A DNA stretch of 64,000 nucleotides from Sphingobacterium sp. ML3W (lineage in GTDB: Bacteria; Bacteroidota; Bacteroidia; Sphingobacteriales; Sphingobacteriaceae), in contig NZ_CP009278.1 of the NCBI RefSeq assembly GCF_000747525.1, positions 2,418,001 through 2,482,000 on the forward strand. Reading direction: 5' to 3'. Shown here one piece after another: positions 51,513 through 59,872 of the stretch (positions are counted from its first letter, which is position 1; every line of letters begins with the position of its first letter). The notes under the pieces were generated by a model. It worked only from the letters and a program-made list of their open reading frames with translations, made no database searches and was not told the DNA's origin. The translations under genes were made by a program, and so were the position numbers.

Positions 51513-52454
51513 TTAAAGCTTTTTGGATAACCATTGCTCGATTTCTTGATAAACCTGGGCCTTTATGGACTCGTTGAGCAGCTCATGCCGCATTTTGGGG
51601 TAAAGATGGTACTGCACATCTAAATTGCCATGGTCAGTGAGGTCCTTTACTGTTTGTATTACACCTTTGCCAAAATTGCCAATGGGATCTTGCTCTCCGC
51701 TTTCCAATAGAAATGGGATATTGGTGGGAATTCCTTTGGTCCAATTGGGACCGCTGCCGCGGTTGGCAACATAGGCAGTAGCATAAAAAGCATTATTAGA
51801 AAAGGGAATGCCGCAGAGGTCATCTGCTAGAAAATGATCACGATTGTCTTTGGCAAGGCTCAACCAATTGGTGTTTTGTTGATTAGGTTCGTCCTTGAAT
51901 TTTCGGTTATTAACTATAGAGAATGTTTTGTTGAACAATGTAAACTTCCTTTGGGGCAATACTTTATTTAACAATGAAAGTAGTTTTTCGCCTATAAGGG
52001 TGGCACTATTCATTGTACCTGTTCCTATAAGTACCACGCCAAGAAATAATTCACCTATTTCCTGTAACACACAACGGGTAATGAAGGAGCCCATTGAATG
52101 CCCGATGATAAAATGGGGTAGATTAGGGTACATTTGCGCGACGAGGTGAGCCATCTCTATGGCATCATCAACCAAGCGCTGTCCTGGGTTTTCGGTTTGG
52201 ATAAAGCCAAGGAAAGACTTACTCTTAACTGAACGCCCATGACCAAGATGATCGTAGGTCATAACGATATATCCTTTAGTTGAAAGGTATCTTGCAAAAT
52301 CATCATAACGACCGCTATGTTCCTGCATACCATGTAAGAGCAAAACAGTTGCTTTTGCTTCTTCTAAAGCTGGATAATATAGCGTTCTGAATATATCATG
52401 TGTATTACCTTTTGGGTCTGTGATCTCATAGAAACCTGATTCTGGATTTACCAT
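51513..52454 (-). CDS. Alpha/beta hydrolase, monoacylglycerol lipase-like
   Basis: The 313-residue protein has the alpha/beta fold with oxyanion motif VLLLHGMQEHSGRYDDFARYL near residues 36-57, the nucleophile elbow FIIGHSMGSFITRCVL near 114, and the Asp/His parts LLESGEQDPIGNFGKG and YPKMRHELLNE. The HGMxEHSGRY phrase is typical of monoacylglycerol lipases and lysophospholipase PldB relatives. Substrate is likely an acylglycerol or lysolipid. No signal peptide. It is transcribed alone next to the broken regulator gene. Confidence 0.88.
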   Translation of the reverse strand: MVNPESGFYEITDPKGNTHDIFRTLYYPALEEAKATVLLLHGMQEHSGRYDDFARYLSTKGYIVMTYDHLGHGRSVKSKSFLGFIQTENPGQRLVDDAIEMAHLVAQMYPNLPHFIIGHSMGSFITRCVLQEIGELFLGVVLIGTGTMNSATLIGEKLLSLLNKVLPQRKFTLFNKTFSIVNNRKFKDEPNQQNTNWLSLAKDNRDHFLADDLCGIPFSNNAFYATAYVANRGSGPNWTKGIPTNIPFLLESGEQDPIGNFGKGVIQTVKDLTDHGNLDVQYHLYPKMRHELLNESIKAQVYQEIEQWLSKKL

Positions 52455-52657
52455 TTTACATGCATTAGGATTGTTTCTAATTTAACTATTTTCTTTGTCA
52501 ATATGTTTTCAAATTTTGAATTTTTACTTATTGCAGATAACGGTTACTTTGGAGTGTCTAAGTATGTCAGACTTCTTGGTTCTAGAAGTATTGATGTAAC
52601 CCGGCTTTAAACAGTTTAGTGCATTCTAGCTTGCTGCACTGTTTGAAAATGACATCA

Positions 52658-52682
52658 GAAACTGATATGCCCACTGAATGTT
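52658..52682 (+). promoter_or_regulatory. Candidate ECF-type promoter upstream of ligD (distal)
   Basis: GAAAC (52658-52662), 16 bases, TGTT (52679-52682). It lies about 160 bases before the ligD start. A second pattern site lies nearer the gene. Confidence 0.35.
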
Positions 52683-52799
52683 TTTTCATTAATTGTATTA
52701 TAATTTAAAATATATCCATAACGTATTGCATTTTATTTCTCGTAGATATATGCTAGAAATAGCGATGAAAGATAGGTGAGCTATTTCTGTTCTTTCTGT

Positions 52800-52824
52800 A
52801 AACAAATTGGCGATGTAGGCTGTT
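52800..52824 (+). promoter_or_regulatory. Candidate ECF-type promoter for ligD (proximal)
   Basis: AAAC (52800-52803), 17 bases, TGTT (52821-52824), continuing TGTTCAATAAAG. It lies 16 bases before the start, which would leave almost no leader, so the distal site may be the better candidate. Confidence 0.3.
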
Positions 52825-52840
52825 CAATAAAGAAAAGTGT

Positions 52841-55330
52841 ATGGATAATTTAAAAGCATATCGGGATAAACGTGATTTTAAGAAAACTAGGGAGCCGCAT
52901 GGAGCAAAAAGCAAACATAAAACAGAACGATTACGTTTTGTGGTTCAGCGGCATCATGCAAGTCATCTGCATTATGATTTCCGCTTAGAGTTGGATGGGG
53001 TTTTAAAAAGTTGGGCTGTGCCTAAAGGACCTTCGCTAAATCCCACTGATAAACGATTGGCAGTGCAAGTGGAGGATCACCCGATTGATTATGCTTCTTT
53101 TGAGGGTAGTATTCCGAAAGGTCATTATGGTGCTGGACAGGTATACATTTTTGATGCGGGGTATTATGATTTTTTGGAGGATGCTAATACAAGTGAGTTT
53201 AGCACAAAATTAGAAAAAGGGTCTATTAAATTCGTATTACACGGACATGTTTTAAAAGGTGAATTTGCATTGGTTAGAATGCAAGATGGTAAGAATAAAA
53301 ACTGGCTATTAATTAAGCATCGGGACAAGTATGCTTTGGATGGACCATTTGATATTGAAGATTTTGTAGATGATAAAATCAAGAAAATCAGTCGGGCTAT
53401 TGAAACTGATGGTGAACATATAAATAGAAGGCGGGATAAAAGAGATAAGAAAAAATTGGTTGAACATGCAGGGACTGAAAAACAAGATTTAATGAAGGTC
53501 AAACTAATTGAAAAAGTGCCGCAGGAGCAGGGTTGGGTGTTTGAGAGGAAATATGATGGTTATCGCATAGTCGCCACTAGAGATAAGAGTAATATTGAGG
53601 TTATGTCTCGTAATGGCATTAATATGAGTCCTTTATTTCCCAGCTTAGTCACCTGCTTGCAGCAGGCTGTAGTGCAGCGTTTCCAATTGGATGGGGAATT
53701 GATATTGGAAGATGTAAGAGGTAAGTCATTCTTTCAGTCTTTACAGAAAGGGGAGCCTTTTAGGGGAGGATTAACCTTAAAATATATTGCTTTTGATTTA
53801 TTGGAGCTGGATGGGAATGACCTAACAGGTTTTCCTCTAATAGAGAGGAGAGCGCTTTTAGAACTGTTTTTAAAAAAGAATAAGTTTTCGATGGTCCTTC
53901 CTGCGGAGATACTTGACGGTAAACCAAATGAGTTATTGGCCTATGCTGAGGAAAAGGGTTGGGAAGGTGTTGTCGGTAAATTGACAAGCAGTAGTTATCA
54001 GAGAGGTAGACGGTCCGGAGACTGGGTAAAAATCAAGGTAAGAAAAAATTTGGAGGCTTTGGTTTGTGGTTTCTCCAAGCCTTCGGGTAGCCGTGCTTAT
54101 TTCGGTGCGCTGATTCTTGGCTATTACGAAGAGGGACGTTTAATCTATTTGGGTAATTGCGGTACAGGTTTTACGGATGCCGATTTAAAGGAAATCTATG
54201 AGCTTGTTGAAAAATTCAAAGTTAATGATAAACCTTTTGCACCGACGATAATGGTGGCAAAAGAAAAAGAGGTCAGTTGGTTGGATCCGCAATTGGTGGT
54301 TTCAGTATCTTATAATGATTGGACTCAAGACAGGCGCCTGAGGCATGCGGTCTTTAAGGGTATTAGAACGGATAAAACACGTGATAATATCAACTTTGAG
54401 GAAATAAGAGCAACACTTCCGCCTGAGCGTATACAAGAAGAAATGATAATTGATGGGAACCTTGTCCAATTGAGTAACCTAAATAAAATCTATTGGCCCG
54501 ATGAAGGTTATACCAAAGGTCAAATGTTGACATATTATGATGAATTTGCAGATTATATGTTACCTTTTTTGCACGATAAGCCAATTTCATTAAATCGCTT
54601 TCCCAATGGTATTGCAAGCAAAAGTTTCTTTCAAAAAGATGTGCTCCCCAAAAATTTGCCAAGTTGGTTAGAGACCAGTATTATTTTTTCTGAAAGCAGT
54701 AATCGTGATGTACATTATTTGATTTGTAATAATCGAGAATCCCTGCTTTATATAGCCAATTTGGGTTCTATTGAAATTAATCCCTGGTTATCGACATATC
54801 AAAAGCCAGAAATGCCAACTTTTGCGGTGTTGGATTTAGATCCTAATGGAATGGATTTTCAGGAGGTCATACGTGTAGCGTTGACGGTGAGTGAATTGCT
54901 GAGGCAAATTAAGGTCGAAGGGTATGTGAAGACGTCGGGATCTACGGGTTTACATATTTATTTTTACCTTCAGGAATACTACAACTATGAAGTTGCGCGA
55001 AATTTTGTGGAGTGGTTAGCTACCTCTGTTCACCAACAACACCCACAAACTACGAGCATGGAAAGGAATGTGAACAAGCGGAAAGGATTAATCTATTTGG
55101 ATTTTATGCAAAATAGAAGAGGGCAAACCGTAGCAGCACCTTATGCTATACGCCCAAAAAAAGGAGCAACCATCAGCACTCCATTAGATTGGGAAGAAGT
55201 TAATGCAAAGTTGACGATTGCCCATTACGATATTCGCAGTGTGCCCATTCGTTTGCGAAATATGATTGATCCATGGCAATCGATATGGAATAACCCCATC
55301 GATTTAAAAAGTGTACTGGCAGCACTCTAG
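52841..55330 (+). CDS. ligD: ATP-dependent DNA ligase D (LigD)
   Basis: The 829-residue protein shows the order phosphoesterase, ligase, polymerase. The phosphoesterase part has RFVVQRHHASHLHYDFRLEL near 30 with its His cluster. The ligase has VFERKYDGYRIVATR near 233 (catalytic Lys in KYDG) and RRSGDWVKIKVRKNLEAL. The polymerase has ISLNRFPNGIASKSFFQK near 585, TFAVLDLDPNG with its Asp pair, and GSTGLHIYFYL. LigD repairs double-strand breaks by non-homologous end joining with Ku. Its stop codon TAG shares the palindrome CTAG with the stop of the convergent ku gene. Confidence 0.95.
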   Translation: MDNLKAYRDKRDFKKTREPHGAKSKHKTERLRFVVQRHHASHLHYDFRLELDGVLKSWAVPKGPSLNPTDKRLAVQVEDHPIDYASFEGSIPKGHYGAGQVYIFDAGYYDFLEDANTSEFSTKLEKGSIKFVLHGHVLKGEFALVRMQDGKNKNWLLIKHRDKYALDGPFDIEDFVDDKIKKISRAIETDGEHINRRRDKRDKKKLVEHAGTEKQDLMKVKLIEKVPQEQGWVFERKYDGYRIVATRDKSNIEVMSRNGINMSPLFPSLVTCLQQAVVQRFQLDGELILEDVRGKSFFQSLQKGEPFRGGLTLKYIAFDLLELDGNDLTGFPLIERRALLELFLKKNKFSMVLPAEILDGKPNELLAYAEEKGWEGVVGKLTSSSYQRGRRSGDWVKIKVRKNLEALVCGFSKPSGSRAYFGALILGYYEEGRLIYLGNCGTGFTDADLKEIYELVEKFKVNDKPFAPTIMVAKEKEVSWLDPQLVVSVSYNDWTQDRRLRHAVFKGIRTDKTRDNINFEEIRATLPPERIQEEMIIDGNLVQLSNLNKIYWPDEGYTKGQMLTYYDEFADYMLPFLHDKPISLNRFPNGIASKSFFQKDVLPKNLPSWLETSIIFSESSNRDVHYLICNNRESLLYIANLGSIEINPWLSTYQKPEMPTFAVLDLDPNGMDFQEVIRVALTVSELLRQIKVEGYVKTSGSTGLHIYFYLQEYYNYEVARNFVEWLATSVHQQHPQTTSMERNVNKRKGLIYLDFMQNRRGQTVAAPYAIRPKKGATISTPLDWEEVNAKLTIAHYDIRSVPIRLRNMIDPWQSIWNNPIDLKSVLAAL

Positions 55331-56082
55331 GCTAAACTTGCTTTGAGTTTAGCTAATAGATCTTCAGCCATGGTATTATCGACATTGATTTTTCTGATTG
55401 TAGCGCGCTTTCCTTTATCTTTTAGATGGATGATCTTGAGCAGATCCTCGGAATAGTCGTTCTTATATTTACGGATGTCAAATGCTTTGCTATGTTGTTT
55501 AATTAATTGTAAGGCCATATCCATTTCTTCCTTCTGTATTTTGATACCGCTTGGTAAATGCAGTTCGTCTAGCGTTCGGATTTCTTGTTCATACCTAATT
55601 TTATTGAGGAGCAAGCTGCCTTGGTACGGTTTGACAATCGCAAGATGCTCTACATTACGCATAACAAATGATCCTAAGCCCGCCATTTTACTTTTTTCCA
55701 ATGCTTTTTCGAGCAATTGATAAGCTTTTTCTCCACCTTTTTGAGGTTCAAGATAATAAGGGGTATCAAAGTAGATGCTATCGATTTCACTGAGTTGTAC
55801 GAAAGCATGGAGTCCAATCATCTTAGTTTTCTCGGGACTGGCCTCTTCAAAATCGGCATCTTCTAGTATGACATAGTGGTCTTTAAGATAATAGCCCTTT
55901 ACTATATTTTCCCAAGTTACTTCCTTCCCAGTTTTTTCATTTACTCTCTTGAATTTTATATTGCTTTGGTCTTTACGGTCTAACATATCTAGATCTAAAC
56001 TGCTACTTTCAATAGCGCTATACAGTTTTATTGGGATATTGACGAGCCCAAATCCAATGGCCCCGGTCCAGATTGCACGCAT
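55327..56082 (-). CDS. ku: Ku protein of bacterial NHEJ
   Basis: The 251-residue protein starts MRAIWTGAIGFGLVNIPIKLY, the usual Ku opening, and continues FKRVNEKTGKEVTWENIVKGY and SKMAGLGSFVMRNVEHLAIVKPYQ (signature of the beta-barrel core). Ku binds broken DNA ends as a dimer and recruits LigD, encoded convergently with overlapping stops. The length is a little short, with a brief C-terminal tail (LLAKLKASLA). Its stop (55327-55329) and the LigD stop (55328-55330) share CTAG. Confidence 0.95.
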   Translation of the reverse strand: MRAIWTGAIGFGLVNIPIKLYSAIESSSLDLDMLDRKDQSNIKFKRVNEKTGKEVTWENIVKGYYLKDHYVILEDADFEEASPEKTKMIGLHAFVQLSEIDSIYFDTPYYLEPQKGGEKAYQLLEKALEKSKMAGLGSFVMRNVEHLAIVKPYQGSLLLNKIRYEQEIRTLDELHLPSGIKIQKEEMDMALQLIKQHSKAFDIRKYKNDYSEDLLKIIHLKDKGKRATIRKINVDNTMAEDLLAKLKASLA

Positions 56083-56152
56083 GGTGATATGATTTATTGA
56101 TTCTTAAATAATAAATTTTGTTTTCTACTGAAAACTGTCCCCTGTATATGGG

Positions 56153-56341
56153 TTAGCTGCAGGTTTGACGCAGTCTTCCCAATACTTCGTCGATGTATTC
56201 AGGGAATAAAGCCAAACCCTCACGTAAATGTCTTTCTCCTTCGATAAACCCATCCCTACGTGCAATTTCCAATGCTGATTGATATACTTTTTCTAGGTAT
56301 CCTTCGGGTAATTGTGCTGAGTCTAAATCCGTACTGCTCAT
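56153..56341 (-). CDS. Small helical protein (62 aa)
   Basis: The product MSSTDLDSAQLPEGYLEKVY then QSALEIARRDGFIEGERHLR ends LFPEYIDEVLGRLRQTCS. It is a soluble amphipathic-helix protein without a known motif. It lies 70 bases upstream of ku on the same strand and could be co-transcribed with it. The protein-like composition supports a real gene, but I cannot assign a function. Confidence 0.5.
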   Translation of the reverse strand: MSSTDLDSAQLPEGYLEKVYQSALEIARRDGFIEGERHLREGLALFPEYIDEVLGRLRQTCS

Positions 56342-56518
56342 AGCTATTTTGTTTTAAGATGATGTGTGTTCGATTGCGATAAATATATCATTTGCTGCCT
56401 CTTGTTTAGCAATTGAAATTACTTAGATATAACAGCTTGACTAGTAAATGGTTTTAATTAAATGTGAAGATCTATTTTGCACAGTCATCTTATGCCCCTA
56501 TTTGACGTAAATAAATCA

Positions 56519-56543
56519 ATTGGTCAGCAACGGATTGACCAAA
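56519..56543. repeat. Inverted repeat TTGGTCA/TGACCAA
   Basis: TTGGTCA (56520-56526) and TGACCAA (56536-56542) are complementary around 9 bases, in the 300-base spacer (56342-56640) between the 62-residue protein gene and the YeiH-type gene, both on the minus strand. It could be an operator or a weak terminator. The spacer otherwise contains no gene. Confidence 0.4.
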
Positions 56544-56640
56544 TTATGATAGATTCTATTTAAAATGTAAATGCTGAAATTCTAAGTCCTTTGTATGTCT
56601 ATTTTAAGAGTTAATGGCTGTTAAAGCCGAGGGGGCTTGG

Positions 56641-57657
56641 TTAGATAAGCGCAATGACAGCAAGTAGGGAGGTAGCGGATATGATAACCCAGAGTAGGAC
56701 CCCTTGCAGTAGAGGCTTCAGTCCCATTTGCTCGAATAGTTTTCGATCTAATCCATTGCCTATAAGAAAAAGGGTTAACGTAAAACCGGATTTAGCTACT
56801 GTATTGACAATCTGTTGAAATTGCTGGATAAAGGGTAGGAAACTGTTTGCAATCATCGCTAATATAAATAATCCAATAAACCAAGGTATCTTAATTTTTG
56901 TTGTTTGATTCTTGAATAAGAAAGTGGAAAGGAACGCTAAGGGTATAATCCATAATGCTCTGCCTAGTTTTGCAGTAGTCGCAGTTGTCAATGCTTCTGC
57001 ACCATATTTGCTTGCTGCTCCAACAACAGAGCTGGTATCGTGGATGGCAATCGCAGACCATATACCAAATTGTACTTGTGAAAGTGCACAAATATGTCCA
57101 ATCGCTGGGAAAATGAACAGTGCGATAGAATTTAGTATGAAAACGGTTCCTAAGGCAACTGATAATTGTCGGTCATCTGCTTGTATGACTGGAGAAAGAG
57201 CTGATATGGCACTCCCCCCACATATAGCTGTGCCTGCAGCAATTAAGAAAGATGTTTTCTGTTCGATTTTTAAAAATTTACCAATTAGATGGCCCAAAGT
57301 TAAGGCAGAAATGAGAAAGATAACTGTTAAGAGGAAGCCAGTCTTTCCGACTTCCAGTACGCTATTCAACTGCATGCTAAAACCCAAGCCGATTACTGAT
57401 CCTTGCAAAAGTAACTGTGTGGTTTTCTGTTGGTCGTGTGAATAGGGTTTGCCGATGATGAGGCTAAGCAAAAATCCTAGCAGTAATGCCATTGCTGGAG
57501 AAAATAGGTTCGGAATGCAACAGCATAGAGCTGTTGTTATGAATATGATTTGACGGAGATTCAAACCTTGTTTAAATAATCTTTTCCATTTTCTTTGCTG
57601 TCGAATCCTTTTCTTGTAGTTTATATGTCCGCTATATTTAGATACAAAGTTCGTCAA
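56641..57657 (-). CDS. YeiH-family putative sulfate exporter
   Basis: The 338-residue protein has about ten membrane helices. It shows the YeiH/UPF0324 signature: IGLGFSMQLNSVLEVGKTGFL near 92, FLIAAGTAICGGSAISALSPVIQADD near 137, the HDTSSVVGAASKYGAEALTTATTAKLGR near 205, and FTLTLFLIGNGLDRKL near the end. These proteins are annotated as putative sulfate exporters, with little direct evidence. It stands alone, with an inverted repeat about 100 bases beyond its stop. Confidence 0.87.
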   Translation of the reverse strand: MTNFVSKYSGHINYKKRIRQQRKWKRLFKQGLNLRQIIFITTALCCCIPNLFSPAMALLLGFLLSLIIGKPYSHDQQKTTQLLLQGSVIGLGFSMQLNSVLEVGKTGFLLTVIFLISALTLGHLIGKFLKIEQKTSFLIAAGTAICGGSAISALSPVIQADDRQLSVALGTVFILNSIALFIFPAIGHICALSQVQFGIWSAIAIHDTSSVVGAASKYGAEALTTATTAKLGRALWIIPLAFLSTFLFKNQTTKIKIPWFIGLFILAMIANSFLPFIQQFQQIVNTVAKSGFTLTLFLIGNGLDRKLFEQMGLKPLLQGVLLWVIISATSLLAVIALI

Positions 57658-57897
57658 TCTATTAGGGTCATTTAAAATACTGAATTCTTATTGGGTATTA
57701 CCTTAAGTTATGGTTGATTATTACCGTTAATTATGAAAGTGTACATTTTGTATAAATCAGGATTTATGATAATGATTTGTTGTTTTTATTTCAATTTTTA
57801 TAAATTTTTAGATTTTTCATTCGTTGGCTAGAAAACTTATTGTGGATTTAATAAGCTATTTTTTTTATTTTCTTTAAATTTAGTTAATATTGGAGCT

Positions 57898-58503
57898 GTG
57901 GAAAATATTGAGAAACCCCGGAAAGAAGAAGAGCAGTATTTACTGTTATTCAAAGCTGGTCGTCCGGAAGGTTTACGATTCTTATATAAGACTTTCTACG
58001 GTACGATGTGTTTTTATTTGGAAAAGATGCAATTGGAATCCTATGAAGTGGAGGAATTGGTACAAGACGTTTTTCTGAAGCTATGGGAACGTCATGCCGA
58101 CTTTGATCACTTGGGTGCTATTAGAAGCTTTTTGTATACGAGCTGCAGAAATGCCGCATTAAACTTCATTAGTAAAGAGAAGCGTCAGAAGGAGCAGTCT
58201 AAGGTGTATGGAAGTCAGTTGGATATATTAGAGTTGCCTTTCACTAATCAAATGATTTATTTGGAGACGCTCCGTGAAATTCACGAGGCTATCTATGCAT
58301 TGCCCGAACAATGTAGCAAAGTAATGGCAATGCTGACCATTGAAGAGCTGTCCCCTCAAGAAGTGGCAGATCTTTTGGGCATCACAACGAGTACAGTCTA
58401 CAATCAAAAGAAGCGAGGTATTGAGTTATTGCAATCCCGCTTGTCTCCAGATCAATTTTTCTGTTTCATACTTGTAAGTGCAACTCTTCTGCCCGCACTT
58501 TAA
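57898..58503 (+). CDS. ECF sigma factor of SusC/FecR system, GTG start
   Basis: The 201-residue protein starts at GTG (57898), preceded by a TTGGAG box, and carries region 2 (YEVEELVQDVFLKLWERHADF, then SFLYTSCRNAALNFIS) and region 4 (SPQEVADLLGITTSTVYNQK). The sequence is of the FecI-like group of Bacteroidota, with the hydrophobic C-terminal segment FFCFILVSATLLPAL. It is followed by a FecR-type anti-sigma gene and a SusC with STN domain, giving a trans-envelope signalling set. It differs from the two stand-alone ECF factors in the window. Confidence 0.92.
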   Translation: MENIEKPRKEEEQYLLLFKAGRPEGLRFLYKTFYGTMCFYLEKMQLESYEVEELVQDVFLKLWERHADFDHLGAIRSFLYTSCRNAALNFISKEKRQKEQSKVYGSQLDILELPFTNQMIYLETLREIHEAIYALPEQCSKVMAMLTIEELSPQEVADLLGITTSTVYNQKKRGIELLQSRLSPDQFFCFILVSATLLPAL

Positions 58504-58606
58504 ATGTTAATTTAAAATTTTCTAACTGAATACAAGTGTTTTATGAATTAATTGTTCCTGTCTTTAGAGATTGGGTGTTGGTTTTTTGTTTATATAATAA
58601 GAAAAC

Positions 58607-59770
58607 ATGGAGCATATACCTCAACATATCATCAATATTTTGCGAAATACAGCATTTCGAAAGTTAAACCAACAGGAACAATCACAATTGGACCGATGGC
58701 TGGCGGAAAGTGAGCAAAACAAACAGCTTTGGATGCGCATTTCTTCAAAAGAAGAACTGAAAAGTGATATTGCTGTATTGGACAAATACAACTGGCAAAA
58801 ATCTTTTACTGATTTTGAACAAAAGCATCACCTAATATTAGATGTTAAGGTGAAGAAGCTCTGGAATACTTGGAATGCACTAGCAGGATTGCTTTGCGCG
58901 TGTTTTATGATGGGCCTCGCTTATTATATCTTATCAGGTCAATATGATAGTCAGCCAGATATAGCGATTGTTCCTGCTGGTAATCATGCAGAAATAGAAC
59001 TGTCAACTGGTGAACGAATCATGTTGCAAGATAGTACCAACATGATGGTGCTCGATAGTACTTTTAATCAGAAAATAGCATCGGTAGGCTCTAGTGAATT
59101 GGATAATGTTCTTTTCAATTTTAGTATCGTAACGCCAAGAGGGAAAAGATATGCTGTGCAATTACCCGATGGTACAAAAGTATGGATGAATGCAGATACT
59201 CGTATTGACTACCAACAATTGGATACGATACGTCGTTTGATTTTATCGGGTGAAGCTTATTTTGAGGTGGCCAAGCAAGTGTATGTCAATGCAAAAGGCA
59301 CCAAATGTATGACTCCCTTTTTTGTAAAGACGAAGGAAATGAATGTGGAGGTCATGGGGACGCATTTCAATGTAACGGCTTATCCTAATGAAAAGACACA
59401 ACGGACAACGCTATTGGAAGGTAAAGTACGTGTAAGCAATGGAAAACAGGCTTTTGAATTGGTTCCAGGAGAAGAAGTTCAGTTGCAGGATGGCAATTTG
59501 GTGCGTAAAGAAGTAGAGTCTGGAAAGAGTGCTGCTTGGAAGGATGGTTATTTTATTTTCGCCGAAGACAAATTATCCGATATTTTGTCGGAAATGTCCA
59601 AGTGGTACGATGTGGATATCGTTTATCTGGATGAAGATATTAAAGAAGAAAGATTTGAAGGAATGCTATCGCGCAATAGTCCATTGAAAGACATCATCAA
59701 AGTCTTGGAAAGTACGGATAAAGTGACATTCAAATATAAAGGAAGAACGATCTATGTGAGTAAAAAATAA
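58607..59770 (+). CDS. FecR-family anti-sigma factor
   Basis: The 387-residue protein has an N-terminal cytoplasmic helical part (IINILRNTAFRKLNQQEQSQLDRWLAES), one membrane helix (ALAGLLCACFMMGLAYYIL near 90-108) and a periplasmic FecR domain with VTPRGKRYAVQLPDGTKVWMNADTRIDY near 177-205, then EVMGTHFNVTAYPNEK. FecR proteins hold the ECF sigma factor until the SusC partner receives its ligand. The C-terminal DUF4974 segment (FEGMLSRNSPLKDIIKVLE) is also present. The order sigma, fecR, susC, susD is standard for Bacteroidota glycan or nutrient loci. Confidence 0.93.
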   Translation: MEHIPQHIINILRNTAFRKLNQQEQSQLDRWLAESEQNKQLWMRISSKEELKSDIAVLDKYNWQKSFTDFEQKHHLILDVKVKKLWNTWNALAGLLCACFMMGLAYYILSGQYDSQPDIAIVPAGNHAEIELSTGERIMLQDSTNMMVLDSTFNQKIASVGSSELDNVLFNFSIVTPRGKRYAVQLPDGTKVWMNADTRIDYQQLDTIRRLILSGEAYFEVAKQVYVNAKGTKCMTPFFVKTKEMNVEVMGTHFNVTAYPNEKTQRTTLLEGKVRVSNGKQAFELVPGEEVQLQDGNLVRKEVESGKSAAWKDGYFIFAEDKLSDILSEMSKWYDVDIVYLDEDIKEERFEGMLSRNSPLKDIIKVLESTDKVTFKYKGRTIYVSKK

Positions 59771-59788
59771 TTTGTAGAAAACAAAAAG

Positions 59789-59815
59789 GCCCAAGGTGGT
59801 TGCGACACCCTGGGC
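59789..59815 (+). promoter_or_regulatory. Hairpin in fecR-susC spacer
   Basis: GCCCAAGGTG (59789-59798) pairs with CACCCTGGGC (59806-59815) with one mismatch around GTTGCGA. It lies 19 bases after fecR and 58 bases before the susC start. It could be a partial terminator separating regulation of the sensor genes from susC. Confidence 0.5.
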
Positions 59816-59872
59816 TGTTAGGGGTCAACATAATTTAACTAAATCTAAACTATTGCTATTAACCTAAAACAA

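Noticed and set aside
56912..57445. 177-codon plus-strand frame inside the YeiH-type gene
   Set aside because: It is antisense to a clear transporter with motifs; no independent evidence.
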